Source of the DNA: Caenispirillum bisanense
GTDB taxonomy: Bacteria > Pseudomonadota > Alphaproteobacteria > Rhodospirillales > Rhodospirillaceae
NCBI RefSeq assembly: GCF_900230255.1
Contig: NZ_OCNJ01000007.1
Span: forward strand, 248,001-312,000
Direction of reading: 5' to 3'
Length of the DNA: 64,000 nt
The notes under the pieces were generated by a model, which saw only the letters and a list, made by a program, of their open reading frames with translations, searched no databases and was not told where the DNA came from. Each line of letters starts with the position of its first letter. Positions within the stretch are counted from its first letter, which is position 1. A program made the translations under genes and the position numbers. Shown here in pieces: positions 31,529 to 40,652 of this stretch.

Positions 31529-33307
31529 TCAACTCACCGGCGCGGCGTCGTCGACCACCAGCTGGGCCTCCGTGCGGCCCTGCCAGGTGTCGGCCCGCAG
31601 GGTGCCGGCAATGTGCAGCAGGCGGCCCGACGCATTGAGCAGCATCTGGCCGAGGTCGCCGTCGACACAACGGAAGGCGATGGCCTTCAGGCGCCCGACG
31701 CCGCTCGCCCCCGACAGGAACAGCCGCACGTGGCCCGACCCCACCACGTCGGCCCGCGCCACCCGGCAGTTGGCGACCACGAAGCGCGGTTCCTCGTTGC
31801 CGGCGCCGTAGGGGCCGCACTGGGCCAGCGTCGCCACCAGATCGGCCGAGGCGGCGCCGACGTCGAGCGCGCCGTCCAGTTCCAGGGTCGGCACGATGCC
31901 GCCGGCGTCGAGCTGGGCGCGCAGGCGCTCCACCAGGAAGGCGCGGAAGGCCGGCAGCTTCTCTTCCGCCAGGGTGAAGCCCGCCGCCATGGCGTGGCCG
32001 CCGCCGGCCATGAGCAGCCCGGCCTCGCGCGCGGCGATGACGGCGCGGCCGAGGTCCAGCCCCGGCACCGAGCGGCCGGAGCCCTTGCAGATGCCGCCTT
32101 CCACCGCCAGCACGCAGGCCGGCATGGCGTAACGTTCCTTCAAGCGGCTGGCGACGATGCCGACCACGCCCGGATGCCAGCCCTGGCCGTGGACGAAGAC
32201 CAGCGGGTCCTCGCTCGGGGTGCCTTCGGCCAATTCGATGGCGTCGAGCAGGCAGGCGGCCTCGATCTCCTGGCGCTGGGAATTGTACTCGTGCAGGCGC
32301 ATGGCGAGCGCCACCGCCTCGTCGCGGTCGTCGGTGGAGAGCAGCCGGGTGCCGAGGTCGGATTCGCCGACGCGCCCGCCGGCGTTGACCCGCGGCCCCA
32401 GGATGAAGCCCAGGTGATAGGCGTCCAGCCGGTCCTTCACGCCGGCCACGTCGGCCAGGGCGGCGATGCCGGCGTTGCCGCGCTTGGCGGCGACCTTCAG
32501 CCCCTGCGTCACCAGCGCCCGGTTGAGGCCGGTGAGCGGCACCACGTCGCAGACGGTGCCGAGCGCCACGATGTCGAGCCACTGGCGCAGGTCCGGTTCC
32601 TTGCGGCCGGCGGCGGCGTACCAGCCGCTGTCGCGCAAGGCCCGGTTGACGGCGACGCACAGCAGGAAGGCGACGCCGACCGCCGCCAGATGCCCCTGGC
32701 CGGAGGTGCAGTCGAGCCGCTTCGGGTTCACCACGGCGACGGCGGCGGGCAGCGTCGGCTCCGCCTGGTGATGGTCCACCACCACCACGTCGAGCCCGGC
32801 GTCGTAGGCCGCCTGCAAGGGCTCGTAGGCGGTGATGCCGCAGTCCACGGTCACCACCAGCGAACAGCCGGCCTCGCGCAGCTTCAGCAGGGCCGGGGCG
32901 TTGGGGCCGTAGCCCTCGGCCATGCGGTCGGGGATGTAGGCCCGCACGTCGGCCCCGACGGCGCGCAGGAAGCGCAGCAGCAGCGCCGAGGAGGTGGCGC
33001 CGTCGACATCGTAGTCGCCGAACACGGCGATCTTCTCGCCGCCTTCCAGGGCCACGGCGACGCGCTCGGCGGCATCGTCCATGCCGGCGAAGGTGGACGG
33101 GTTGGGGATGAGGTCGCGCAGGGTGGGGTTGAGGAAGCCCTCGGCCGCCTCCAGGCTGACGCCGCGCGCCGCCAGCACTCGCCCGACCACCTCGGGCAGC
33201 GCCAGCCGCTGGCTGATGGCCAGCGCCATGCGCTCGTCACCCTGCCGCAGGGTCCAGCGCCGGCCGTTGACCGAGCGGTCGACACCGAGGAAGGGCGGGA
33301 CGGTCAT
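31529..33307 (-). CDS. recJ: Single-stranded-DNA-specific exonuclease RecJ
   Basis: The 592-residue protein shows the DHH-family motifs: GDYDVDGATSSALLLRFL (motif I), VTVDCGI, VVDHHQAEPTLP (DHH motif) and ALGTVCDVVPLTGLNR. The DHHA1 domain carries GGGHAMAAGFTL, and a C-terminal OB-fold is present. RecJ degrades single-stranded DNA 5' to 3' in recombinational and mismatch repair. The start at 33307 follows GGAGAG. It is an ordinary housekeeping gene between catabolic islands. Confidence 0.95.
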   Translation of the reverse strand: MTVPPFLGVDRSVNGRRWTLRQGDERMALAISQRLALPEVVGRVLAARGVSLEAAEGFLNPTLRDLIPNPSTFAGMDDAAERVAVALEGGEKIAVFGDYDVDGATSSALLLRFLRAVGADVRAYIPDRMAEGYGPNAPALLKLREAGCSLVVTVDCGITAYEPLQAAYDAGLDVVVVDHHQAEPTLPAAVAVVNPKRLDCTSGQGHLAAVGVAFLLCVAVNRALRDSGWYAAAGRKEPDLRQWLDIVALGTVCDVVPLTGLNRALVTQGLKVAAKRGNAGIAALADVAGVKDRLDAYHLGFILGPRVNAGGRVGESDLGTRLLSTDDRDEAVALAMRLHEYNSQRQEIEAACLLDAIELAEGTPSEDPLVFVHGQGWHPGVVGIVASRLKERYAMPACVLAVEGGICKGSGRSVPGLDLGRAVIAAREAGLLMAGGGHAMAAGFTLAEEKLPAFRAFLVERLRAQLDAGGIVPTLELDGALDVGAASADLVATLAQCGPYGAGNEEPRFVVANCRVARADVVGSGHVRLFLSGASGVGRLKAIAFRCVDGDLGQMLLNASGRLLHIAGTLRADTWQGRTEAQLVVDDAAPVS

Positions 33308-33404
33308 GCGGGGGCTCTCCGACGTGAGGGGCGATGGAACCACCGTATCATAGGGAGGCGGCCGGCCTGCGTCCACCGGGCGCCTCCCCGTCTCCCCGTC
33401 GCGC

Positions 33405-34259
33405 TCAGTCGGCGTGCTCGGCGTCGAAGGCCCAGACGCGCTCGAAGCCCATGAGCTTGCTGAACTCGGTGAAGGAATACAGGTCACCGGCGATGGCCTG
33501 CGACGAGCCGTCGCGCCGGATGGTCTCGTAGGTGCGGCGCAGGGCCGCACCCGCGGCCAGGAAGCCGGTGCCGGGGAAGATGGCGATCTTGTATCCCAGT
33601 TCCTCCAGCTCCGCCTTCGAGAGGATCGGCGTGCGGCCGCCTTCAACCATGTTGGCGAGCAGCGGCTTGTCGATGGTGGCGCAGATGCGGCGCATTTCCT
33701 CCACCGTCTCCGGGCTTTCGACGAACAGCACGTCGGCGCCGGCTTCGGCATAGGCCTCGGCGCGGCGCAGCGCCTCGTCCAGGCCGTGGGCGGTGCGGGC
33801 GTCGGTGCGGGCGACGATGAGGAAGTCGTCGGACTCGCGGGCCTGGACCGCCACCTTGATCTTCTTCACCATGTCGGCCATGGGGATGACGCGGCGGCCG
33901 GGGGTGTGGCCGCACTTCTTGGGGAATTCCTGGTCTTCGAGCTGGATGGCCGCGGCGCCCGCCGCCTCGTAGCCCTTCACCGTGAAGTCGACGTTGAGCA
34001 GGCCGCCATAGCCGGTGTCACCGTCGGCGATCAGCGGCGTCGCGGTGCCGCCGGCCAGGGTGCGCACCCGCGTCACCATGTCGGTGTAGCTGGCGAGCCC
34101 GGCGTCGGGCAGCCCGAGGTGGGAGGCGACCGTGCCGTACCCGGTCATGTAAAGGGCGTCGAATCCCATGCCGTCGGCGATCTTGGCCGAGATCATGTCG
34201 AACACCCCGGGGGCCACGATGAGCCCGGGGGCAGTCAGGCGTTCGCGCAGGCTGGTCAC
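33405..34259 (-). CDS. Isocitrate lyase/PEP mutase family enzyme (oxaloacetate decarboxylase or methylisocitrate lyase-like)
   Basis: The 284-residue TIM-barrel enzyme has the family metal-binding region LIADGDTGYGG, the catalytic-loop motif KKCGHTPGRRV and ARTDA. The KKCGH cysteine is typical of true lyases (methylisocitrate, dimethylmalate lyase) in this superfamily. It probably cleaves a 2-substituted malate- or citrate-like C-C bond. The start is GTG 34259 with AAGGAGA six bases upstream. It is divergent from the GntR gene, sharing its operator at 34297, and is a paralog of the gene at 38121. Confidence 0.87.
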   Translation of the reverse strand: MTSLRERLTAPGLIVAPGVFDMISAKIADGMGFDALYMTGYGTVASHLGLPDAGLASYTDMVTRVRTLAGGTATPLIADGDTGYGGLLNVDFTVKGYEAAGAAAIQLEDQEFPKKCGHTPGRRVIPMADMVKKIKVAVQARESDDFLIVARTDARTAHGLDEALRRAEAYAEAGADVLFVESPETVEEMRRICATIDKPLLANMVEGGRTPILSKAELEELGYKIAIFPGTGFLAAGAALRRTYETIRRDGSSQAIAGDLYSFTEFSKLMGFERVWAFDAEHAD

Positions 34260-34296
34260 GCATCGTCTCCTTGTCGTCACTTGGTCTTTCTGCGGC

Positions 34297-34310
34297 CATT
34301 GTATACAATG
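34297..34310. promoter_or_regulatory. GntR (FCD) operator 1
   Basis: CATTGTATACAATG is a perfect 14-bp palindrome in the divergent promoter between the lyase gene and gntR. TTGTATACAA-type sites are typical of FCD-class GntR regulators. A near copy lies at 35048, beyond the regulator gene. Confidence 0.75.
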
Positions 34311-34340
34311 GATGCATCCCAAATCGAGTCCGGAGTTGCC

Positions 34341-35048
34341 ATGACCGTGCCCGACCCCTCTCCGCCGCCCGCCGACGGCGGTGAACGCGCCGCCGATCGC
34401 GCCTACAAGCTGATCCGCGAAGGCATCCTGCGGCAGCACTGGAGCGGCGGCGAACACCTGCGGGAGCACGACCTGGCCGCCTTCACCGGCGTCAGCCGCA
34501 CGCCGGTGCGCGACGCCCTGCGGCGGCTGGCGGCGGAAGGGCTGGTGGAACTCACGCCCAATGCCGGCGCCCGCATCTGGGAATGGACGACGGAGGAACT
34601 GGACGACATCTTCGACCTGCGCTCGCTCATGGAGGGTCACGCCGCCAACCTGGCCGCCGCCCGCATCGGCGCCGAGCAACTGGCCGAACTGGACGAGCTG
34701 TGCGACCGCATGGAAGCGGTGGTGGAGGGCTCCGGCGACTCGCAACTGGCCTTGGCCGAACTGTCGCCGCTGAACGAGCGGTTCCACGGCGTCATCCTGG
34801 AAGCCTCGGGCAGCCGGCGGCTGCGACTGGCCCTGCGGCAGGTGATCCAGGTACCGCTGGTGATGCGCACCTTCGCCGTCTACAGCGCGGCGGAATTGCG
34901 CCGCAGCATGTCGCACCACCGCGAGATCGCCGAGGCCCTGGCCGCCCACGACGGCGTGTGGGCAGAAAGCGTCATGCGGTCGCACCTGCACGCCGGCCAC
35001 GCGGTGATGACGCGAGGTCGCGCAAATATTGACCGAGCGGCGGAGTAG
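34341..35048 (+). CDS. GntR-family (FCD) transcriptional regulator
   Basis: The 235-residue regulator has an N-terminal winged helix (about 20-85) with HDLAAFTGVSRTPVRDALRRLAAEGLVEL. The C-terminal all-helical FCD ligand domain (about 95-225) has metal-binding-type residues in SPLNERFHGVILEASG and SHHREIAEAL. FCD regulators usually respond to a carboxylate metabolite of the pathway they control. GGAG precedes ATG 34341. The palindromes at 34297 and 35048 on both sides of the gene imply autoregulation and joint control of the divergent lyase and the TRAP operon. Confidence 0.93.
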   Translation: MTVPDPSPPPADGGERAADRAYKLIREGILRQHWSGGEHLREHDLAAFTGVSRTPVRDALRRLAAEGLVELTPNAGARIWEWTTEELDDIFDLRSLMEGHAANLAAARIGAEQLAELDELCDRMEAVVEGSGDSQLALAELSPLNERFHGVILEASGSRRLRLALRQVIQVPLVMRTFAVYSAAELRRSMSHHREIAEALAAHDGVWAESVMRSHLHAGHAVMTRGRANIDRAAE

Positions 35049-35057
35049 TGTATACAA
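35048..35057. promoter_or_regulatory. GntR (FCD) operator 2 before the TRAP operon
   Basis: GTGTATACAA differs from the core of operator 1 (TTGTATACAA) at one position. It overlaps the gntR stop codon and lies 95 bases upstream of dctP. Placement fits repression of the TRAP-lyase operon. Confidence 0.65.
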
Positions 35058-35151
35058 TCCCTCCCTGACCGGCCAAAAGAGCCGGGTCGCCCGCGGCTAC
35101 CGCGCCGCGACCACAACGGGTTTCGACACGCGAAACCACAGGGAGGAAACC

Positions 35152-36147
35152 ATGCGGAAGATGCTCACCGCCGCGGCCATGGCCGTCGGCATCGCGGCCC
35201 TGTCCATCAGCCCCGCCCTGGCCGAGCGCACCCTGCGCCTGTCGCTGCAGGTGTCCAGCAGCCATCCCATCGGGCAGAACATCGACTACTTCAAGAAGAT
35301 GGTCGAAGAGGAATCGGGCGGCGACATCAAGATCGAGGTCTACGATTCCGCGCAGCTCTACAAGGGCAGCGAGATCCCGCAGGCCGTCGCCTCGGGCGCC
35401 ATCGACATCGGCCTCGTGCTGATCGACGAATTCGCCGGCACGGTGCCCGTCACCGGCATCTTCGGCGTCGCCTTCATGTTCCCGAACTACGATGTGCTCG
35501 CCCGCGCCGCCGCCCCGGGCAGCGAGGTGCGCACCATCATCGACGAGGAAATCCGCAAGACCGGCGCCCGCGTGCTGTGGTGGCAGGATTACGGCCCCGT
35601 GCAGTTGCTGTCCAACGGCGAGGCCATTCGCCTGCCGTCCGACCTCAAGGACAAGAAGATCCGCGTCCTCGGCAAGCCGTCGGGCGACTTCATCAAGGCG
35701 GTCGGCGGCGTGCCGGTGAAGATCGGCGGGTCGGAACAGTTCCTCGCCTACCAGCGCGGCACGGTCGACGTCGGCATGACCGGCACCACCGCCATCGAGA
35801 CCCGCAAGCTGCACGAGGTGATGGACCACGTCACCATCACCAACCACGCGCAGACCGAATTCCTCATGGTCATCAACGACAAGCTGTGGGATTCGCTGAC
35901 CGACGAGGAACGCGCCATCCTCGGCAAGGCGGCCCAGGCGGCGGAAGACAAGCTGCGCAGCGAGACCGAGGCCAACAACATCGCCTCGGAAAAGGTCATC
36001 GCCGAAAAGGGCATGACCGTCGTGCACCTGACGCCGGAAGAGCTGGCCGAGTGGCAGCGCGCCGCCGCGCCGGCGGTGGAAGCCTTCATCGCCTCGTCGG
36101 GCGACGAGGGTCGCAAGCTGGTGGATGCCATTCGCGTCCTCTACTGA
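35152..36147 (+). CDS. dctP: TRAP transporter periplasmic binding protein (DctP family)
   Basis: The 331-residue protein has a signal peptide ending in SPALA (residue 24). DctP features include SHPIGQNIDYFKKMVEEESGG, the substrate-site arginine in DKKIRVLGKPSGDF and GTVDVGMTGTTAIETRKLHEV. It binds a carboxylate and delivers it to the DctQM permease. GGGAGGAAACC precedes the start. It is the first gene of a dctPQM-lyase operon under the GntR-type operator; lyase neighbours point to a substituted dicarboxylate as substrate. Confidence 0.93.
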   Translation: MRKMLTAAAMAVGIAALSISPALAERTLRLSLQVSSSHPIGQNIDYFKKMVEEESGGDIKIEVYDSAQLYKGSEIPQAVASGAIDIGLVLIDEFAGTVPVTGIFGVAFMFPNYDVLARAAAPGSEVRTIIDEEIRKTGARVLWWQDYGPVQLLSNGEAIRLPSDLKDKKIRVLGKPSGDFIKAVGGVPVKIGGSEQFLAYQRGTVDVGMTGTTAIETRKLHEVMDHVTITNHAQTEFLMVINDKLWDSLTDEERAILGKAAQAAEDKLRSETEANNIASEKVIAEKGMTVVHLTPEELAEWQRAAAPAVEAFIASSGDEGRKLVDAIRVLY

Positions 36148-36175
36148 TCGCGCGCAGGCAGGCCCGGTGACGCCC

Positions 36176-36823
36176 ATGACCACGACCGCCCGCAGCACCC
36201 CCGACACCACACCTCCCTCTGGTCCGCCCGGCCGCGGCGGCGGCTCGCGGCTGCTGTCGGCAGTCGACTGGATTTCCGACCAGTGCGCCCGCCTCGGCAT
36301 GGTCATGGTGGCGCTCATCGCCGGCTTCCTGTTCTACGAGGTGGTGGCGCGCTACGTGTTCCTCGCGCCCACCATCTGGACCCAGGACGTCTCGGTGACG
36401 CTGCAGGTGTGGTTCACCTACCTGGGCATGGCGTGGGTGCTGCGGCATCGCGACATGATCCGCATCACCGCCGTCACCGGGCTGCTCGGCCGCGGGCCGC
36501 GCAAGGTGCTGGAGGCCTTCTCGCTGCTCGTCATCGTCGCCTTCAGCGTCATGGCGGTATGGGAAGGCTGGCGGGTGGTGGAGGACAGCATCCGCCTCGG
36601 CCGCCGCCAGCCCACCATGCTGGAACTGCCCAACTGGATCGCGGAAGTGCCGGTCATCCTCGGCTTCCTGCTGCTGGCCGTGCAGGGCGTGGCGGAGTTG
36701 ATCCGCCTGCCCTCCCGCACCGACGACGACAGCGCCGGCGGCAGCCACTTCGCCCCGCCCGAGGGCGCCGACGCCGAGCCCGTTCCGCCCCCTGCTCCCA
36801 CCGGCCGGAGGGCCGCCGAATGA
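36176..36823 (+). CDS. dctQ: TRAP transporter small permease (DctQ)
   Basis: The 215-residue protein has four membrane helices (FLFYEVVARYVF and FTYLGMAWVLRHRDMIRI are typical), preceded by a Pro/Gly-rich cytoplasmic leader and followed by an acidic, proline-rich tail. ATG 36176 was chosen; a GTG at 36167 is also possible. The stop codon overlaps the dctM start (ATGA), so translation is probably coupled. Confidence 0.9.
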   Translation: MTTTARSTPDTTPPSGPPGRGGGSRLLSAVDWISDQCARLGMVMVALIAGFLFYEVVARYVFLAPTIWTQDVSVTLQVWFTYLGMAWVLRHRDMIRITAVTGLLGRGPRKVLEAFSLLVIVAFSVMAVWEGWRVVEDSIRLGRRQPTMLELPNWIAEVPVILGFLLLAVQGVAELIRLPSRTDDDSAGGSHFAPPEGADAEPVPPPAPTGRRAAE

Positions 36824-38094
36824 CCCTGATCCTGATCGTCGGCCTGCTTCTGCTGCTGCTGTTCAGCGGCCTGCCGGTGGCCTTTTCCCTCGCCGGGCTG
36901 GGCGCCGCCATGCTGGTCGCCAAGGGCCTGCCGCTGGTGATGGTGGCGCAGAACCTGCACGGCGCCATCGACAACTTCGTGCTGCTGGCGGTGCCGCTGT
37001 TCCTGCTGATGTCCAACATCCTGCTGCGCGGCGGCGTCGGGCGCGACCTGTTCGAGGCGGTGCAGAGCTGGGTCGGCCACTGGCCGGGCGGTCTCGGTGT
37101 CGCCACCCTGCTGTCGTGCGGCCTGTTCTCGGCCATCTCCGGCTCGTCCGTCGCCACGGCGGCGACGGTCGGCACCGTCGCCATCCCCGAAATGACCAAG
37201 CGCGGCTACAAGCAGCCCTTCGTGCTCGGCCTGCTGGCGGCGGGCGGCACGCTCGGCATCCTCATCCCGCCGTCCATCCCGCTCATCGTCTACGGCGTCA
37301 TCACCGAGGAGAGCATCGGCAAGCTGTTCCTGGCCGGCATCGGCCCGGGCCTGCTGCTGATCGTGCTGTTCGGCGCCTATTCCATCCTCAACGCCGCCTT
37401 CACCGGCGACTACGAGCGCATGCCCAAGGCGACGTGGGAGGTGCGGCGCCGCGCCTCGTGGCGGGCCATGCCGACGGCCGTGCTGGCGGTGCTCATGGTC
37501 GGCGGCATCTACAGCGGCGCCTTCACCCCGACGGAAGCCTCGGCGGTGGGCGCCGTGGCGGCGCTGCTGCTGACGACGCTGGTGCTGCGCACCCTGACCT
37601 GGGCCGCCTTCAAGGACGCCGTGCGGGCGACGCTGTCGACCAGCGTGGTGCTGTTCCTGGTGGTCATCGGCGCCAAGATCTTCGGCAAGGCGGTGACGCT
37701 CTACCAGGTGCCGGCGCAGGTGGCCCAGTTGGTCGACACCCACGTCGCCGACCAGACCGTGTTCCTGCTCATCGTCGCCGCCATCCTGCTGTTCATCGGG
37801 CTGTTCCTGGAAAGCCTGAGCATGCTGCTCATCATGGTGCCGGTGCTGTTCCCGACGGTGCTGGCGCTGGGCGTCGACCCGGTGTGGTTCGGCATCTTCT
37901 TCGTGGTGCTGATCGAGATCGCGCTCATCACCCCGCCGGTCGGCCTGAACCTGTTCGTCATCCAGGCGGTGGCACGAACGCCGCTCGGGGTGGTGGTACG
38001 CGGCGTGTCGCCGTTCATCGCCCTCATGCTGCTGTCGGTCGGCCTGCTGTGGCTGATCCCCGGCATCGCCCTCTACATCCCGTTCGGGCTCTGA
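36820..38094 (+). CDS. dctM: TRAP transporter large permease (DctM)
   Basis: The 424-residue permease has the canonical DctM length and motifs: FSGLPVAFSLAGLGAAML, FSAISGSSVATAATVG, AAGGTLGILIPPSIPLIVYG, TPTEASAVGAVAALL and the C-terminal ITPPVGLNLFV. It forms the sodium-driven channel with DctQ. It overlaps dctQ by 4 bases and precedes the second lyase gene by 26 bases, in one operon. Confidence 0.95.
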   Translation: MTLILIVGLLLLLLFSGLPVAFSLAGLGAAMLVAKGLPLVMVAQNLHGAIDNFVLLAVPLFLLMSNILLRGGVGRDLFEAVQSWVGHWPGGLGVATLLSCGLFSAISGSSVATAATVGTVAIPEMTKRGYKQPFVLGLLAAGGTLGILIPPSIPLIVYGVITEESIGKLFLAGIGPGLLLIVLFGAYSILNAAFTGDYERMPKATWEVRRRASWRAMPTAVLAVLMVGGIYSGAFTPTEASAVGAVAALLLTTLVLRTLTWAAFKDAVRATLSTSVVLFLVVIGAKIFGKAVTLYQVPAQVAQLVDTHVADQTVFLLIVAAILLFIGLFLESLSMLLIMVPVLFPTVLALGVDPVWFGIFFVVLIEIALITPPVGLNLFVIQAVARTPLGVVVRGVSPFIALMLLSVGLLWLIPGIALYIPFGL

Positions 38095-38120
38095 CGAGCC
38101 TGCGCCCCGGAGACTCTGCA

Positions 38121-39011
38121 ATGCGCAAGACCACCCGCCTGCGCCGCCTGATGGAAGCGCCCGAGATCCTGCGGCTGCCGGGCATTCATGATGCCCTGTC
38201 CGCCAAGCTGGCCGAGGAAGCCGGTTTCGCCGCCGTCGGCCTCGGCGGCTTCCCGGCGACCGGCACCCTGCTGGCCGAGCCCGACAGCTCGCAGCTTTCG
38301 CTCTCGGAACTGGCCGAGCATCTGGCGCGCATCTGCGATGCCACCAGCCTGCCGGTTCTGGCCGACGCCGACACCGGCTTCGGCAACGTCACCAACACCG
38401 CCCGCACGGTGCGCACCCTGGAGCGGGCCGGCGTCGCCGGGCTGTTCATCGAGGACCAGGTGTTCCCCAAGCGCTGCGGCCACACGCCCGGCAAGGCGGT
38501 GGTGCCGCCCGCCGAGATGGCGGCCAAGATCGCCGCCGCCTGCGACGCCCGCCACGACCCCGACCTGCTGATCATGGCGCGCACCGACGCCATCGCGGTC
38601 AACGGCCTGGACGACGCCATCGCGCGCGCCAACCTCTACCGCGAGGCGGGCGCCGACGCCCTGTTCGTGGAGGCGCCGGCGACGATCGACGACATGCGCC
38701 GCATCGTGGCGGAAGCACCGGGCCTGCACATGACCAACATGGTCGACTTCGGCATGAGCCCCGCCCTGACGGGGGCCGAGGCCCAGGCCATGGGCTTTGC
38801 CTGCATCATCTGGCCGGTCACCACCATCCTCGCCCAGGTGAAGATGCTGCGCGACCTGTTCGCCCGCCTGAAGGACGACGACGGCACGGCGGGCCTGGCC
38901 GACCGGCTGGCGCCCTTCGACGACTACACCCGCCTCGTCGGTCTGCCGCGCCTGCGCGAGCGGGAACAGGCCTTCCTCGACCATGCCGCGGCCCTCGCCG
39001 ACGGCCGGTAA
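38121..39011 (+). CDS. Isocitrate lyase/PEP mutase family enzyme, second copy
   Basis: The 296-residue TIM-barrel enzyme has LADADTGFGN (metal region), the catalytic loop KRCGHTPGKAV, MARTDAIAV and a C-terminal PRLREREQAF. It is clearly homologous to, but not a close duplicate of, the protein at 33405-34259. The retained KxCGH cysteine suggests lyase rather than mutase activity, for example on methylisocitrate- or dimethylmalate-like substrates. GGAG lies before ATG 38121. It is the last gene of the TRAP operon, so it probably acts on the imported compound or a derivative. Confidence 0.87.
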   Translation: MRKTTRLRRLMEAPEILRLPGIHDALSAKLAEEAGFAAVGLGGFPATGTLLAEPDSSQLSLSELAEHLARICDATSLPVLADADTGFGNVTNTARTVRTLERAGVAGLFIEDQVFPKRCGHTPGKAVVPPAEMAAKIAAACDARHDPDLLIMARTDAIAVNGLDDAIARANLYREAGADALFVEAPATIDDMRRIVAEAPGLHMTNMVDFGMSPALTGAEAQAMGFACIIWPVTTILAQVKMLRDLFARLKDDDGTAGLADRLAPFDDYTRLVGLPRLREREQAFLDHAAALADGR

Positions 39012-39113
39012 CCACCTGCGGGACGCATGGCGCGCGACCTTTTCGCAACCAGGTAGAACGGGGCGCGGCGGCTGGACGTTGTTGGCGAGCACTCCCGCTT
39101 GACGAGGTTCGCC

Positions 39114-39512
39114 ATGAACAGAACAGACACCCTGGCCGTCTGGGCGCCGCGGGCGCTCGCCGTCCTGCGCATCGTCGCCGCCCTGATCTTCCTGGAACAC
39201 GGCACGCAGAAGCTGCTCGGCTTCCCCGACGGCGAGCGCGCCGGCGTCGCCTTCGGCACCCTGTCGTGGTGGGCCGGCGCCATCGAACTGGTGACCGGCG
39301 TCCTGCTCGTGATCGGCCTGTTCACCCGCGCCGCGGCCTTCATCGCCTCGGGCGAAATGGCCGTCGCCTACTGGATGGCGCACGCACCGCAGAACTTCTT
39401 CCCGGTGAACAACGGCGGCGACGCGGCCATCCTGTACTGCTTCGTCTTCCTCTACCTGGTCTTCGCCGGACCGGGCGCATGGAGTATCGACGGCCGCAGG
39501 AGCAAGGTGTAG
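39114..39512 (+). CDS. DoxX family membrane protein
   Basis: The 132-residue protein has four membrane helices and the DoxX start ALAVLRIVAALIFLEHGTQKLLGF, with GAIELVTGVLLVIGLFTR further on. DoxX proteins are poorly understood and linked to redox or thiol stress in some bacteria. GAGG precedes ATG 39114. It stands alone between the GntR/TRAP operon and the fucose synthase-like gene. Confidence 0.88.
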   Translation: MNRTDTLAVWAPRALAVLRIVAALIFLEHGTQKLLGFPDGERAGVAFGTLSWWAGAIELVTGVLLVIGLFTRAAAFIASGEMAVAYWMAHAPQNFFPVNNGGDAAILYCFVFLYLVFAGPGAWSIDGRRSKV

Positions 39513-39544
39513 AGGAAAGGGCAACACACGCCCGGAGGAGCATC

Positions 39545-40513
39545 ATGTCGTCCGTCGCGGCGTCGCCGGCGGCAGTTTGTTTTCCTCTCGCCGGGCGGCG
39601 CATCTGGGTCACCGGCCACACCGGCATGGTGGGCGGCGCCTTGGTGCGGCGCCTCGCCGACCTCGACTGCCACGTCCTCACCGCCCCGCGCGCCGCCGTC
39701 GACCTGACGCGGCAGGCAGCGGTGGAGGACTGGATGGCGCGCGAACACCCCGACGTGGTGATCGTCGCAGCGGCCAAGGTCGGCGGCATCCATGCCAACG
39801 ACAGCCGACCGGCGGAGTTCATCCACCAGAACCTCGCCATCGCCACCACCGTCATCCACGCCGCCCACGTCTGCGGCGTGCGGAAGCTGCTCTATCTCGG
39901 CTCCTCGTGCCTCTATCCGCGCCTCGCGCCCCAACCGATGACCGAGGACGCACTGCTGACCGGGCCGCTCGAGCCGACCAACCAGTGGTACGCCGTCGCC
40001 AAGATCGCCGGCCTGAAGATGTGCCAGGCTTATCGTCGGCAGTACGGCGACGATTTCATCGCCGTCATGCCGACCAACCTCTACGGCCCCGGCGACACGT
40101 ACGACCACGCGACGGCCCACGTTCCGGCGGCACTCATCCGCCGCTTCCACGAGGCGCGCCTGCGGGGCGATCCCGCGGTGGTGGTATGGGGGACGGGCAC
40201 GCCCCGGCGGGAGTTCCTCTGCGTCGACGACCTCGCCGATGCGTGCGTCTTCGTCCTGGAGCGCTGGTCGTCGGAGGAGCCGCTCAACGTGGGTACCGGC
40301 GAAGACGTCACCATCGCCACGTTCGCCGCCATGGTGGCCAAAGTGGTGGGCTATGACGGCCGCATCGTCTTCGACCCGTCCCGCCCCGACGGAGCCCCCC
40401 GCAAGCTGCTCGACGTCTCCCGCCTCGGCGCACTCGGCTGGCGTGCCCGGACACCGCTGGAAAGTGGCCTGCGGGCCGCCTATGCCGACTTCCTGGCCGG
40501 CGGCGGGCGTTAG
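39545..40513 (+). CDS. fcl: GDP-L-fucose synthase-like NAD-dependent epimerase/reductase
   Basis: The 322-residue extended short-chain dehydrogenase has the nucleotide-binding GHTGMVGGALVRRLA, the GSSCLYPR serine motif and the catalytic NQWYAVAKIAGLK (YxxxK). These match GDP-4-keto-6-deoxymannose epimerase-reductase, which makes GDP-L-fucose for surface polysaccharide. GGAGG precedes ATG 39545. Its usual partner gmd and glycosyltransferases are absent, so it is either a stray copy or works with genes elsewhere. Confidence 0.88.
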   Translation: MSSVAASPAAVCFPLAGRRIWVTGHTGMVGGALVRRLADLDCHVLTAPRAAVDLTRQAAVEDWMAREHPDVVIVAAAKVGGIHANDSRPAEFIHQNLAIATTVIHAAHVCGVRKLLYLGSSCLYPRLAPQPMTEDALLTGPLEPTNQWYAVAKIAGLKMCQAYRRQYGDDFIAVMPTNLYGPGDTYDHATAHVPAALIRRFHEARLRGDPAVVVWGTGTPRREFLCVDDLADACVFVLERWSSEEPLNVGTGEDVTIATFAAMVAKVVGYDGRIVFDPSRPDGAPRKLLDVSRLGALGWRARTPLESGLRAAYADFLAGGGR

Positions 40514-40652
40514 CGGCGGCGTCATTTCCAGGACCGAGGAACCGAATGCGGAGTTCCCCCACCCATCGGTAAAGGTCACGTCCGCGCACCCCTCTTCTCG
40601 CCGCTCGCGGCGCGGTCGGACGGGTCCGCACAAGTGCGAAACAACTCATGAA

